A DNA stretch of 64,000 bases, taken from Flaccisagitta enflata. Its lineage: Eukaryota > Chaetognatha > Sagittoidea > Aphragmophora. A program made the position numbers and the translations under genes. Positions 44,246-55,687 of the stretch are shown in pieces. Position 1 is the stretch's first letter; every line of letters starts with the position of its first letter. The notes beneath the pieces are model-generated. The model did not search any database. It was given only the letters and a program-made list of their open reading frames with translations, and had not been told where the DNA came from. The stretch lies in the NCBI GenBank assembly GCA_965153355.1, contig OZ231127.1:83824001-83888000 (forward strand), in the 5' to 3' direction.

Positions 44246-44860
44246 AAATTTTCCGTCGTATTTAATTAAGGGTATGGAAGTGAATTCAGATTTCAGAATT
44301 CAGATGTGGAAGTGGTCGATTTTCATTTCGCTTCCACACCTTACCTCCTACGCCTTTTCTACCATCTATTGTAGATATTTTTTTTTCCTTTTTGTAATTA
44401 TGTTTTTGTAGTACAGTGTCTTAGATATCATACCGATTTCCGATGTACATCCATTGTTTTGTGTCTACGATTCTACCTGCCAGAATGATACTCGATATAA
44501 GCAATTTTTAATTCATATCAAACTGTTACCCTTTACAGGGCTTGTAAAACATAATATCGCCATGAAATCCTCCTTTTGACTACAAATGATTTTTTTCAAG
44601 TCAACCTTAATTAGTCCTGATTTGGTCATTTGGACCGTTAGCTTTATCATATCTTTTGTATTCAAAGAACCAAATTAGTCATCTTGTCTGTATAACCCTC
44701 ATCTCACTATTTGCTTATCTATTCGCTGATACAACTTACTGTCTATCTAATCTATTGTTGTCTGGCAACTGAATGCTTTTACCTGGTATTTGGGTTGTCA
44801 ACAGCGGTATCATTCTGTAAAAATTTTTTCACTGGAAAATGAATCTGATGAATCCATTTC

Positions 44861-46650
44861 TTTTTAGTCGCGTGCACGCGACTCTACAACCCGCTCCGTC
44901 TGTCGGTCGGTCGGTCCGTCCGTCTGTCCGTCCGTCCGTCGGTCCGTAACACTTTGCTTTTTTTCTTCTTTTTGGGTCGTTTGGAGTTATTTTGAGTCAT
45001 TTTTTTGTTGTTTTTGGGAATTATTGGTTGCTTTTAGTCATTTTTGGTCATTTTTGGTTATTTTGGTCACTTTGGTTATTTTGGTCATTTTGGTCACTTT
45101 GGTCATTTTTGGTCATTTTTGGTCATTTTTATGCCATTTTGGTCATTTTGCCATTTTGTCATTGGTCATTTTGGTCATTTTTGGTTATTTTGGTCATTTC
45201 TGGTCATTTTGATCATTTGGTCATTTGGTTATTTTTGGTCATTTGGTCATTTGATCATTTTATCATTTGGTCATTTTTTTAGGTCATTTTGGTCATTTTG
45301 GTCATTTTGGTCATTTTGGCCATTTTGGTCGTTGTGGTCATTTGGTCATTTTGATCATTTTGATCATTTTTGGTCATTTTGGTCATTTTGGTCATTTTGG
45401 TCATTTTGGTCATTTTGGTCATTTGGTCATTTTGGTCATTTTGGTCATTTTGGTCATTTTTGGTCATTTTGGTTATTTTGGTCATTTTGGTCATTTTGGT
45501 CATTTTGGTCATTTTGGTCATTTTGGTCATTTTGGTCATTTTTGTTAAAGTCTGCTGGTTAAAGTCTGCTGGTTAAAGTCTGCTGGGTAAAATCTGATGG
45601 TTAAAGTCTGCTGGTTTAAATCTGCTGGTTTAAATCTGTTGGTTTAAGTCTGCTGGTTTAAATCTAATGGATTAAGTCTGCTGGTTTAAGTCTGCTGGTT
45701 TAAACCTGCTGGTTTAAGTCTGGTGGTTTAAGTCTGCTGGTTTAAATCTAATGGTTTGAGTCTGCTGGTCTAATGGTTCAAGTCTGCTGGTTTATGTCTG
45801 CTGGTTAAGATAAGTCTGGTTTAAGTCTGGTTTAAGTCTGGTTTAAGTCTGGTTTATGTCTGGTTTAAGTCTGGTTTAAGTATGGTTTAAGTCTGGTTAA
45901 AGTCTGGTTTAAGTCTGGTTTAAGTCTGGTTTATGTCTGGTTTAAGTCTGGTTTAAGTCTGGTTTAAGACTGGTTCATGTCTGATTTATGTCTGGTTTAG
46001 GTCTGGGTTAGGTCTGGTTTAGGTCTGGTGTATGTCTGGTTTATGTTTGATTTAGGTCTGATTTAGGTCTGGTTTTGGTCTGGTTTTTGTCTGGTTTTGG
46101 TTTGGTTTAATTCTGGTTTGAGTCTGGTTTGAGTCTGGTTTGAGTCTGGTTTGAGTCTGGTTTGAGTCTGGTTTGAGTCTGGTTTTAGCCTGGTTTTAGC
46201 CTGGTTTGAGCCTGGTTTGAGCCTGGTTCAAGCCTGGTATAAGTCTGGTTTAAGTCTGGTTTAAGTCTGGTTTGAGTCTGGTTTAAGTCTGGTTTGAGTC
46301 TGGTTTGAGTCTGGTTTGAGTTTGGTTTGAGTCTGGTTTGAGTCTGGTTTGAGTCTGGTTTGAGTCTGGATTGAGTCTGGATTGAGTCTGGTCTGAGTCT
46401 GGTTTGAGTCTGGCTTAAATCTGGTTTATGTCTGGTTTATGTCTGGTTTATGTCTGATTTAGGTCTGGTTTCGGTCTGGTTTAATTCTTGTTTGAGTCTC
46501 GTTTGAGTCTGGTATGAGTCTGGTTTGAGTCTGGTTTGGGTCTGTTTTGGGTTGCGTTTAAGTCTGATTTTCGATAAAAAGATACAATAAGGAGTCAGGT
46601 CAGTTCAGTTGTTTTTGTCCTGCACGCGACTTATAGGTGTTGGCCTTGTT
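44861..46650 (-). mobile_element. Giant family A copy filled with tandem arrays
   Basis: The perfect hairpin AGTCGCGTGCACGCGACT is at 44866-44883; the other end reads, inverted, AACAAGGCCAACACCTATAA then GTCGCGTGCA. Between lie a short GTCC/GTCG array, TAACACTTTGC, a GGTCATTTT 9-bp array (about 45000-45548), a TTAAAGTCTGCTGG-type 14-bp array (45549-45800) and a TCTGGTTTAAG/TCTGGTTTGAG 11-bp array (45806-46560). Long translations of this region are only array read-through. Confidence 0.85.
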
Positions 46651-46994
46651 CATAGAAAAATAAAGACTTAAAGAGTCACACACAGGGTGATTGGCATAGT
46701 TCAATTTAGATCTAGTAACTGCACAGTAGGCGCAACCTAAAAAATTGCAGTTTTTCAAAAAGAAGATTACCCGCAATAAAGTGTTTAATTGTAAGACGGA
46801 GCCTTTCAACTTGTCAACCAAAATGGATTCTTTTATACGTTTTTCTTTCAAATCTCTTTCAATATCAAGAGAATCCAGGTTGAAAGACGAAATGGTGTGA
46901 GAGTGAAGAGAAAGCGGAAGGGGAGGAGGAGGAAGAAAAGGAGTGGAAGGAGGAAGAGGAGGAAGCGACATTGCAGGAGTAAAGCTGTTTGGTT

Positions 46995-47087
46995 AAAAAA
47001 GTGACGCGGGGTCACAATATTGTTGCGAACAGGTGGGCAGGAGCGTACAACCCCCATCCACCCAAATCTCTCTCAACACCCCCTCCA

Positions 47088-47132
<45 letters not shown>

Positions 47133-47240
47133 TAGTGAATTTCCACAATTTTTGACCCTTCATCACGAAACAACCAACGGACCAACGAATCGCGATGAAC
47201 CGACGGATGGACAAAGCCTCTTATAGAGGTAAAGAGTAAA
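46995..47240 (+). mobile_element. Family A repeat, GTTGCGGAC subtype, terminal hairpin lost
   Basis: AAAGTGACGCGGGGTCACAA, GTTGCGAACAGGTGGGCAGG, a (CA)n tract at 47094-47130, a degenerate array and GACAAAGCCTCTTATAGAGG, after which the hairpin is missing. Confidence 0.7.
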
Positions 47241-47329
47241 AAGTAACGAAAAAAAGTGCTATGTATGTGAAACTTGAAAGATAACGTGTGTTTATTTCTC
47301 ATGAGTGCGGCAATTGGAAGGCACTGTAT

Positions 47330-47640
47330 GTACGGGTGCGGTCCAGTAGTCCTACAGTACTTAGCACTACACCCAAGTAGTCCTACCAACCCACTAGTCC
47401 TACCAGCAACTAGTCCTTCTAGCTACTAGTCCTACCGCCCACTAGTCCTAAGGTAATTTGAAGAAGAGTGTCAGTAGTCCTAAGGTACTACTGCCACTAG
47501 TCCTAAGGGATTTTACTGCAACAACACTGTCATGAGGTACTACTGCTACTAGGCCTAAAGGATTTTATTGCAACAACACTGCCAGTAGTCCTACTGCAAA
47601 GTTGTTGTAACAGCCAGTAGTCCTGAGGTCTGGAAGATGA
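47330..47640 (+). repeat. ACTAGTCCTAC array, left member of an inverted pair
   Basis: GTACGGGTGCGGTCCAGTAG then TCCTACAGTACTTAGCACTA begins a run of irregular CTAGTCCTAC units. The reverse complement of this opening recurs at 55180-55250. Confidence 0.65.
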
Positions 47641-47936
47641 AGAGGATAAGAAGGAGGAGGAGGAAAGATTGTTTTTCCCTCAGATCTAATCCTGGGTCAG
47701 TTCACTCGAGGGGAGAGAGAGAAAGAAAGAGAGAGAGAGAGAGAGATACACAAAGAGAGAGAGAGAGAGAGAGAGACACACACACACACACACACACACA
47801 AGGACAAACACAGACAAAGAGACTTACCTAAAAAAGCAAAGATAAAAAATATATGAAAAAAAATATTGATACATGAAAATTAGGAAAAATATTCAAAATT
47901 TTTTTTTTGATTGAGCATATAAAAAATGAGTTAAAG

Positions 47937-48490
47937 CTTCAACTACTATCTAGAACATTTGTACATCGACAGGCATTTTAAGCAATAACTCTGTTAAGAA
48001 TAAAAAATTTATATAAAAATCAGTGAGATTCTGAAACTATTCCACATTTCTGACCAAATGCCGCAAACGGCATGCTTTTAGCTCAAGGCGTCTAGAATTG
48101 ACAAGCAAAACAAGATTGATACTTCAATTCAAAAATAGCCAAAAAAATGCATCTATTTTTTTACAAGTTACTAAGTCTCCTTTCAGATAGATTGAAGGTT
48201 TTTTCCACCCTATTTTTGGTCCTAATTACAGCGCCCAGCACCTTTGCTACATTATCTTGGTTGATTTCAACATCTCTGAATCATTGGGATTGCAAATGAA
48301 GCAAAAGGGAGAACATGGCATACGCTAAGGAATTTTTAAAATAAAATTTTATGAGGGATAGTTATCATGCATTTATACAAAGCATTTGTGTTGAAGTGCT
48401 TAGAAAATCCACATACAGTTAGTTGTTGAAACCCAAAGATGTAATATTAAGTATCTGACATGTTTTGGAGGTTTTTCTATGATTCCTATA
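47937..48490 (+). repeat. Dispersed repeat C, copy 2
   Basis: Same landmark order as copy 1 without the family A insertion (AGCTCAAGGCGTCTAGAATT, GATTGCAAATGAAGCAAAAG, CATGCATTTATACAAAGCAT). No ORF. Confidence 0.7.
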
Positions 48491-48685
48491 CTGATAGATT
48501 AACCAAGCCCCATACTGTCGATATACTTACGTTCTAGATAGTATTCATTTAACATTCAACAAACATTTTTTTTTAAGTAAATTAAAATATTGTTACATAT
48601 TGGGTACAATTCTTTTAGATATTGTATTGTATTGGTAATGTATTGTATTGGCCCAATACTTTGAAAAATTGTATAGTGTATTGTA

Positions 48686-49271
48686 ACAGGGTGTGCCAAA
48701 AAATCTCGTACTGGCCATCATATCTACAGAAAAGACACCTATATTTGGAGAAAGTCTTTCATGTTAATATTCAAAATTAAAAACTAGGTTATTTTTTATA
48801 CTTTAGATAATGAAAAATGATGAATAGTAGACAGCCGAATACATTTTTAGACTAACAGGGACATAAGTAGAAAGTCACAACAGATTTCTAATTTGGTAAA
48901 AAAAACATGCATCTTTTGTCTAAATTTGATTGATATATCACTTTTGTTAACTGAATATCCTCCTAGATGACCTAACTATCTCTCCTTGATACATTTATTC
49001 TCAAACATTCTATCTAGGGGCCATAGAAGTTGCAACAACCATCCTTTTTGAATAAAAACAGCTCTGCAAATAAGATCATGTCAAAATCGAATTTTCTATT
49101 TTTTCTTAAGTACATGTCATGGCTATGTGTGGAAATTTTATCAGCTGTTCTTAGTTTCTACTTTTAGCATGACTAACTGAGATACTATGGTTCAAATTTT
49201 AGGTCATGACTCCCATAACAAGTATAGTTTTCAAGCTACAGACCAAGTACGAAATTTTACGCTCACCCTGT
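48686..49271. mobile_element. Tc1/mariner-type MITE with TA duplication
   Basis: ACAGGGTGTGCCAAAAAATC at the left and its inverted partner ACAGGGTGAGCGTAAAATTT at the right, both followed by CGTACTTGG-like sequence, are flanked by TA (48684-48685 and 49272-49273). The CAGGGTG ends and TA target are characteristic of mariner-like elements. The 586-bp interior has no ORF. Confidence 0.8.
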
Positions 49272-50970
49272 TATTGTTAAAGAAAATGCAAAATTGCCTG
49301 GGCTTGTTCATAACTGTCAGTCATTACCACTAGTAGTCCTACAGCCATATTTTCATAAATGCTGATAGTCCAATGACAGCATTGAACGTAGGCATGGACA
49401 GCAGGCAAGGACAGCATTCTGAGAAGTTTGACTTTGACAACCTAATGACATGGTCCACTTCGCTCAGAGGGGAAAAAGTAATGCAAGGTTAAGAAATCTT
49501 ACAGGATAGGTGGACAACATTCCCCTTCTTCACACATAGGGCCTAACTAGGCCTCTCTGAATTTTCAACACAAACATTACAGACTGACATAGGGATTGAA
49601 AAATGATCAAACACACAGATTCTATAAGTCGCAAATCCGTGACCTATTTAGGTGCCTCACATAGCAAAAATTTTGAATTTCTTCTTATCCTACAGCCAGT
49701 TGTTATAACAAAGAATGACACAATTGTAGTCTGAGGGCTAAGGGCAGGGCTTTTAGATAGACAGAGCCTTTTTTCGCAGTTTTATCCGCAGTTTAAAGTG
49801 CTCCATAGTTTTATCTGCTGGTTTATCCGCAGGTTTATCCGCAAGTTTATCCGCAGGTTTATTCTAGGTCTCACTGCTGATTTATCTGCATTATTTTAGT
49901 ATCCCCCGTTACTGCAATAATGTGAAAGTTACAATGCCATCTCGATATGAAGCCTTTGACCCTTTCTAATGATGTGAGAAGAAAGAAAAAATAATATTTT
50001 TACCGAGTAGCAAATGAACTATTTAGTTAAAGTTGACATGTCAAAGGCTGATTTTTGCTCGAATTTTTGCGCCATTTTGCGCGATCATTGGATTTATGAG
50101 AAAAATCTATGATGTCATTCCTTCGTCTTAAGGGCATCCATGATAATAATTGTTGCGATGAGGGGATGAAGGATTATCATACCAAGACATAATGGAAGAG
50201 ATGGTTGAAAATTACATTTTTCACATGCCAAAATGTCAAAATTAAGGAAAACCACAATATGCAAATGAGCTTATTAAGCAGATCTTAAAAGCAACACTAG
50301 TAACCGATCTGAAAAAAAAAGAATGGGCAATGTAAACAAAAAGAGCCATTAAAACTAGAATAGTAGTTGCTGTCCAATGGTTTTCTCAGTTGTCTTCGAC
50401 TTGTCCTGGTATTGTCCTATAACTGTCCTGACCTTATCCTAAAGCTCTCCATGTGCTAGGTGACTTGCATGAGATTCATCATTTGGTCATTCAACTGTCT
50501 TAGTTGCCCCAGTTGTACTTGAGTTAATCTGTAATTGTAGGACAATTGTTTTAGTTGTCCAAGAGTTGTCCTAAAATTGTCCATGAACTGTCCTGAAATT
50601 GTTGTTTTCCTCCTCTGCTGAAGCATCTACATCAGAGGAAAAAACAAAGGAACTCCCAGAATTACCATTAGCTAAGAGCCTTAGGAATCCCGTTGTTGAG
50701 GAGGAAGAGTCAATCTTCCAAAAACAAAGCGGAAGCGGAAACTATGCCTTAAAAGATAGTGGAAGTGGAAGGGGGGGCTACATTATTCAAAAAAGTGGAA
50801 GAGGAAGCAGAAGCTGTTTTTTCAAATAAGCCACTTTGAAGCAGAAGCAGTCAAAAAATCTAGCTTCTGCATCCCTGCAATCAATAAGTTGGTAACTTAG
50901 TGTCAGTCAGTGTGTCAGTTTTTTAAGTCATGTATATAATTAGAAGGATTTTAATCATCTGCATCACAAT
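49272..50970. other. Intergenic, no gene seen
   Basis: AT-rich sequence with irregular TTGTCCTA/ACTGTCCT iterations at 50390-50600 and GTGGAAGC iterations at 50725-50830. The 76-codon ORF at 50599-50829 is a read-through of the latter. Confidence 0.5.
49772..49862 (+). repeat. GGTTTATCCGCA minisatellite
   Basis: Roughly six degenerate 12-bp units (CAGTTTTATCCG, GGTTTATCCGCA, AAGTTTATCCGC). Confidence 0.75.
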
Positions 50971-51039
50971 CCTTGACCAAATGCATTAGTCTTTCTCATC
51001 ACTTCCCCTACCTTAAATCATGCGACTATCATCTTGTTT

Positions 51040-51230
51040 CTTTCCTTCTTTTCTTTCTTTCTTCTTTCTTTTTTTTTTTTCTTTCTTTTTTTCTTTCTTT
51101 CTTTCTCTCTTTCTCTCTTTCTTTCTTTCTTTCTTTCTTCATCTTTTCTCCTTACCTTATTTCTCCCTTCATTTCTTCCCTTTCTTTCTTCCTTTCTTCC
51201 TTTCTTCCTTTCTTCCTTTCTTTCTTTCTA
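51040..51230 (+). repeat. (TTTC)n microsatellite
   Basis: TTTC/CTTT repeats with TTCC interruptions just before a family B fragment. Confidence 0.9.
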
Positions 51231-51369
51231 AAAGAGAAAGTGTAAGAAGCTTTGAAAATGCGTAACGCAAATGCGTTAGCAACCAAAACTGTTGGATGCG
51301 ATGCATAACGCGATGCGCGAGCTGCTGGAAAACGCAAACGCGAACGCTTTTGAAAATCCCGGGCATCCT

Positions 51370-51574
51370 TAGCCCTGCTTGAAGCCCAAATCCCAGTCTT
51401 GAGGCCCAAATCCTTTGAAGCTGGAATTTGAGCCTTGAGGTTAGGATATGGGCCTGAAGGCTGGGGGGAGGGAGGGTAGTAAGAAGGTTAAGAAGGAGAA
51501 GGCGGAGGAGGAGGAGGAGAAAATTCCCCATAAGTGTGAAAGCATAGGTCATCGACCCCTTCGGGGCGCTGCCC
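51370..51574 (+). mobile_element. Family B fragment: 20-bp array plus right end
   Basis: A short GAGGCCCAAATCC-type array (51375-51470) that flips orientation is followed by the family B right end (GAGAAAATTCCCCATAAGTG, then GTCATCGACCCCTTCGGGG). No left end is recognisable. It lies directly outside the 51596-54915 inverted-repeat element. Confidence 0.55.
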
Positions 51575-52074
51575 GAGAAGGGCATTCAGCTTTAACACTG
51601 CATGGCTTAACGATAGTTACTCGGAAAAAATGCCTCGGCATAATGGCCCATACTGGGTGATGGTATGGACCCTCCCCATCACATCCACACTAAGAGCCAA
51701 ATGTTCTACTTGGAAATTAGGCCAAAATGGCCTAATATGGCTATTTCTCAGGTCATTTTGGCTCTACCATGGGGTTTGTGGCACTTTTTTTTCGTTTGAC
51801 TTGATTTTTTTCTCTCAAACCGATGCTAACGGGTGTTTTATCACTCTGTGGATACATATCAGGCCAAAGCAAGAAAAAAACCCGGTCCAATTGACCCAAT
51901 ATGACCTATTTTAAGACATTTTTCAGACCAAAAACCCATTTTATTGATTCTCAAGCGTTGTTGTTGTTGTTATTGTTGTTGTTGTTTTTGTTGTTGTTTT
52001 TGTTGTTTTTGTTGTTGTTTTTGTTGTTGTTATGTTGTTGTTGCTATTGTTGTTGTTGTTATTGTTGTTTTTCT

Positions 52075-52476
52075 GGGGCAGCAGCTCTGAGGGGGTTAAT
52101 GATCTGTGTTTTCACACATATGGGGAATTTTCTCCTTCTACTCATTCGCCCCCCCCCCTGTCTATTACTCAAGGCTCAAATGCCAGCCTCAAAGCTCAAA
52201 TACCAGTCTTGAGGCCCAAATCCTAGCTTTGAGGCCCAAATCCCAGCCTTTAGGTTCAAATCCCAGCCTTGAGGCCCAAATCCTAGCCTCAAAGCCCAAA
52301 TCCGAACCTTGTGGCCTAATTCAAGCCTTAATCCTAGAAGAGAATCAAGAAGGAGAAGAATAAAATTCCCTATACGTGTGAAAGAATGGGTCATTGAACC
52401 CTTTGGGGCCTCTGCCCTGCTCCCTCCCTCAGCTTCAATCACAGCCTTCATTAGCAGGGCACATGTACCACTGACC
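52075..52476 (-). mobile_element. Family B element, reverse orientation
   Basis: The left end (GGGGCAGCAGCTCTGAGGGG, then CACACATATGGGGAATTTTC) is the inverted partner of 52330-52420 over about 60 bp. The head segment lies on the right (52421-52476, reading GGTCAGTGGTACATGTGCCC in reverse). The interior (52165-52340) is a tandem array of GAGGCCCAAATCCCAGCCTT-like 20-bp units. The GCAGGGCA...GTACCACTGACC stretch is tandemly duplicated just outside (to about 52535). Confidence 0.7.
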
Positions 52477-52536
52477 ATCTAATGCTTTTGCAACAGCAGG
52501 GCAGTTGTACCACTGACCATCTAATGCTTTTGCAAC

Positions 52537-52582
<46 letters not shown>

Positions 52583-52640
52583 GCTGTTGTTGCTGTTGTT
52601 GTTGTTGTTGTTGTTGTTGATGTTTTTGCTGTTGTTGTTT

Positions 52641-52723
<83 letters not shown>

Positions 52724-52740
52724 GCTGTTGCTGTTGTTGT
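52537..52740 (+). repeat. (TTG)n block
   Basis: TTG repeats with a few TGCTGTTG interruptions, directly beside the tandem duplication that ends a family B element. Confidence 0.95.
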
Positions 52741-52823
52741 AGTTTTTTTTTTCCGTTATTGTTAGCCTTACATCTTAGTGAGAATCCCACTTCCATTCTC
52801 ATCATGCAATATGTGTATTTTAT

Positions 52824-53208
52824 TTTTAGTTGCGTGCTACGCGACTCTATAAGCCACTTTTTGGTCAGTCCATTGATCCATCTGTCAGTCCGTATGTCAC
52901 AAAACTGTTCTATATGCTTTCTAATGTGTTTTTAATGTCTCTGAATGGTAGAAAAGTAACTTTGAAAAGTAATTGACCATTTCAAATGTCTTCTTGAAAA
53001 TGAAGGTTTTTTTAGTTGCGTGCTTCGCAACTCTACAGCCCGCTCTGTCGGTCAGTCGGTTGGTTGGTTGGTTGGTCACCATTTACTTTTTTCGCGTTTT
53101 TGAGCTTTTTGAGCATACTGCTCCTGCCCAGATGCCCTACTGAGCTTCTCCAGCACTGCTCCTGCCCACCTGCACGCGACTAGGGTAGCCGTGTATCCGG
53201 CCTCGTTT
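52824..53208 (-). mobile_element. Two adjacent family A repeats (partial and complete)
   Basis: A partial copy at 52824-52900 keeps the hairpin AGTTGCGTGCTACGCGACT and a GTCC array. A complete one at 53008-53208 has hairpin AGTTGCG(TGCTT)CGCAACT, a GGTT array, two GCTCCTGCCCA boxes and an inverted end AACGAGGCCGGATACACGGC. In the second copy the hairpin arms are GTTGCG/CGCAAC although its 5' arm is of the GTCGCG type. Confidence 0.75.
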
Positions 53209-53413
53209 GATTACGTAATAGTGACTATGACCATGTGTTTGGTCGTGAGTTCATTACTATATGGTATCAGTTGGTTGGTCTGTCAGTATGTTCTTACTAC
53301 CCATTTCTAAGATAACAATATATTCACTAAGGCTAAGGTGATTATTATGTCTTAAGTGAAGAATTGATACATAGTCTTTTGAATGTCATTTATGCCAGAA
53401 AAGGGCTGGAGAA

Positions 53414-53652
53414 GACAAATCAAGGTTGTGTACACGGCCAATAAGTAGTCAATGGTAAGTGGGCAGGGGCAGTTGTGTTGATAGGCAGGGGCAGTTGGGG
53501 GCGGGATGGGGCTGTGATGTGGATTGGCAGGAGCAGCAGTGCTCAGAAACCAAATTTTCAGTCAATTTTGCTTCCTCCCAAATTTTGCATTACCGCAGAC
53601 CTTCTTTCCAACTTACACAGCCTCGTATAGAGTCGCTTAGCCGGCGACTAAG
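53414..53652 (+). mobile_element. Degenerate family A repeat with three GGCAGGGGC boxes
   Basis: AATCAAGGTTGTGTACACGG, then GTGGGCAGGGGCAGT, ATAGGCAGGGGCAGT and ATTGGCAGGAGCAGC, an AT-rich centre, CCTCGTATAGAGTCGCTTAG and an end hairpin whose AGTCGC/GCGACT stem is intact. Confidence 0.65.
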
Positions 53653-53965
53653 GATTTTCTGAAATCTGGCCACATCTGCGTATCTAGAGTTTTAGACCAG
53701 GTTATTAGTTGAGCAAACCGAACATGCATTTGTCCAGTAAGCACACCCCCGGGCTAATAGTCCTTGAGAAAAAAAACTGATACCAAATTGTTGTCAAATT
53801 CTTCACGCCTGCAAACATGTTTTTCTAGAATGAAAAACATGTTTATTAGGCCACATTAGGTCATTTTGGCCTGAAATTTAGACTGCTCAATCTAGGGGTA
53901 TACGCATACAGAAGAAATATAACCTGACGTAACAGTTCCAGAGAAGAATAGCATATCTAAATATC

Positions 53966-54566
53966 TTTACTATCTTCACAATAGAAATCTCTACACATGT
54001 TTTAACTGATATCTCTCGTTATATTAGCCCGATCTTAAAAGAATTGGTGGCCATATTAAAGCCCTTTGAATTTGCAAGCAATCTACGCAAATTGCATCTC
54101 TCTGACTCAATGCGTTCAAAAGTTATTCAACTTTGGATGAAATAATTCAATTTTGCATTTACCATTTTCACACTATCTTCTAATGATATAATTTCACTCC
54201 AAATTGAATAACTTCTATACGCATTGAGCTAGACAGATGCGGTTTGAGTAGACTGCTAGCAAATTCGAAGAGCTTCATTTATGTCACCAATTTTTCAATG
54301 GTTTGTTGAGTCTCTCTGGAGCTATAAGTCTAAATGTAGCGAAGAAAGGGGATAAGAAAAAATGGTGAGAATGGTCTGGAGGGCCATCACCCCAAAATAC
54401 ATCAAAAAGCGCTTCAAAACACTTCCCAGGCAAATGGCCGCTGTAATTCAGTTAAATGGGGCTCACACTAAATGTTGATGGCTCCATGATCGATTAGTAT
54501 CCATTTTCACATCAATAAGTGAACTTATTTTCAAAGTGTAAAGATTTCTATTGTGAAGATAGTAAA
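53966..54566. repeat. Asymmetric palindrome inside the 3.3-kb element
   Basis: TTTACTATCTTCACAATAGA at the left is inverted at 54547-54566. An inner pair (GAATTTGC at 54068 with GCAAATTC at 54259, and CTCAATGCGT with ACGCATTGAG) shares a centre near 54167. The outer pair is offset by about 100 bp, suggesting an insertion in the right half. Confidence 0.6.
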
Positions 54567-54957
54567 TCCTTTCACTCTTTAAAATGGATTTTTGGCCTTA
54601 AATCAGGATATATTAGGTCAATTTGACCTAATTTTCTTTTTGCCTTGGCCAGGCAGGTATCCACAGGCGATTAGATATTTGTTGGCATCAGTTTCAGAGA
54701 AAAAAATACAGTCATACAAAAAAAAATAGCTGTGAATCCCATGGTAGAGCCCAAATGACCTGAAAAATGCGCATATTAGGCCATTTTGGCCTAATTTCCA
54801 AGTAGAACATTTGGCTCTTGGTATGGATGTGTTGGGGATGGTCCATACTACCACCCAGTATGGGCCACTAAGCCGAGGCATTTTTTCCGAGTAACTACCG
54901 TTAGGCCATACAGTGCTTTGTCAGTTTGAACAGCTCATGCACATGTATGAACGCATT

Positions 54958-55255
54958 TTCAAACAAATAACAGACTTGATTGGAGTAGGACTAGTGGGCC
55001 TTGACAGGAATGTTGAGATTCGCCTTAGGACTACTGGGCTATTGGGCTTGGATTTACAAAGCTGTGTTAGGACTAGTGGAATGTCCTATGTTTTTCCCCT
55101 TAGGACTAGTGGCATTTTTTTGTAGGACTAGTGGACAAGAGGACTATTGGGCAAGAGGACTTGTGATCAGGAAGACTAGTGGGTTGGTAGGACTACTTGG
55201 GTGTAGTACTAAGTACTGTAGGACTACTGGGCGGAACCCGTATGTACATGTGCGT
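54958..55255 (-). repeat. GTAGGACTAGT array, right member of an inverted pair
   Basis: Irregular GGACTAGTGG units end with GGTAGGACTACTTGGGTGTA, then GTACTAAGTACTGTAGGAC, the inverse of 47340-47400. The two members are 7.3 kb apart and bracket the mariner-like MITE and the 3.3-kb element. Confidence 0.65.
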
Positions 55256-55687
55256 AGCACATTGAAGGCATTGTGCGTGCAAGTGTGTGAAACGTGATAG
55301 GCAATGTTTGTACACATATGCGCTCAAAAGCCCCCATGGAGATTATGTTGGATGGCAAATTTATGAAATAATCTGGAAGCTGTGAATCGTGAGAGACGCG
55401 ATGGCATGAATAAATTAAACGCAGGAAAGAATTTCAGAAAAATAAAAATTAAAATGGCAGTCGTTAACTCGCAAAAAGTAAATGAAGGTTGGGACTTTGT
55501 TTATTTGCAAACAAAATGTACACCTTTTGCGCATCTTGTAAATCATCATTTTAAGCGTATCAATTTTACTGTGCTGTAGATTTCACCTATATATCACTTA
55601 CATGTTCTTCACCTCGCATTTTGAAGGGAAAATTGCTTGTTTTATGATAATAAAGCCAAGAGATGTCAACAGATGCATCCTCCCGAA

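Larger units (their letters stand above)
51596..54915. mobile_element. 3.3-kb element with ~350-bp inverted arms, CACTG ends
   Basis: CACTGCATGGCTTAACGATA, then GTTACTCGG and TGCCTCGGC at 51596 onward, is inverted at the right end (to 54915) with the same order of motifs through AAATTAGGCCAAAATGGCCT and inwards to about 51945 and 54560. The interior is occupied by later arrivals: (TTG)n tracts, a family B copy, family A copies and another palindrome (53966-54566). No ORF. Target duplication not evident. Confidence 0.65.

Noticed and set aside
44861-44883. Family A as a Helitron (3' hairpin followed by CTRR)
   Set aside because: A hairpin and CTAA-like end exist, but the stem runs directly into CTAAAA instead of ending about 10 nt before it, the start is AACAAGG and not TC, and insertions are not between A and T in a consistent way.
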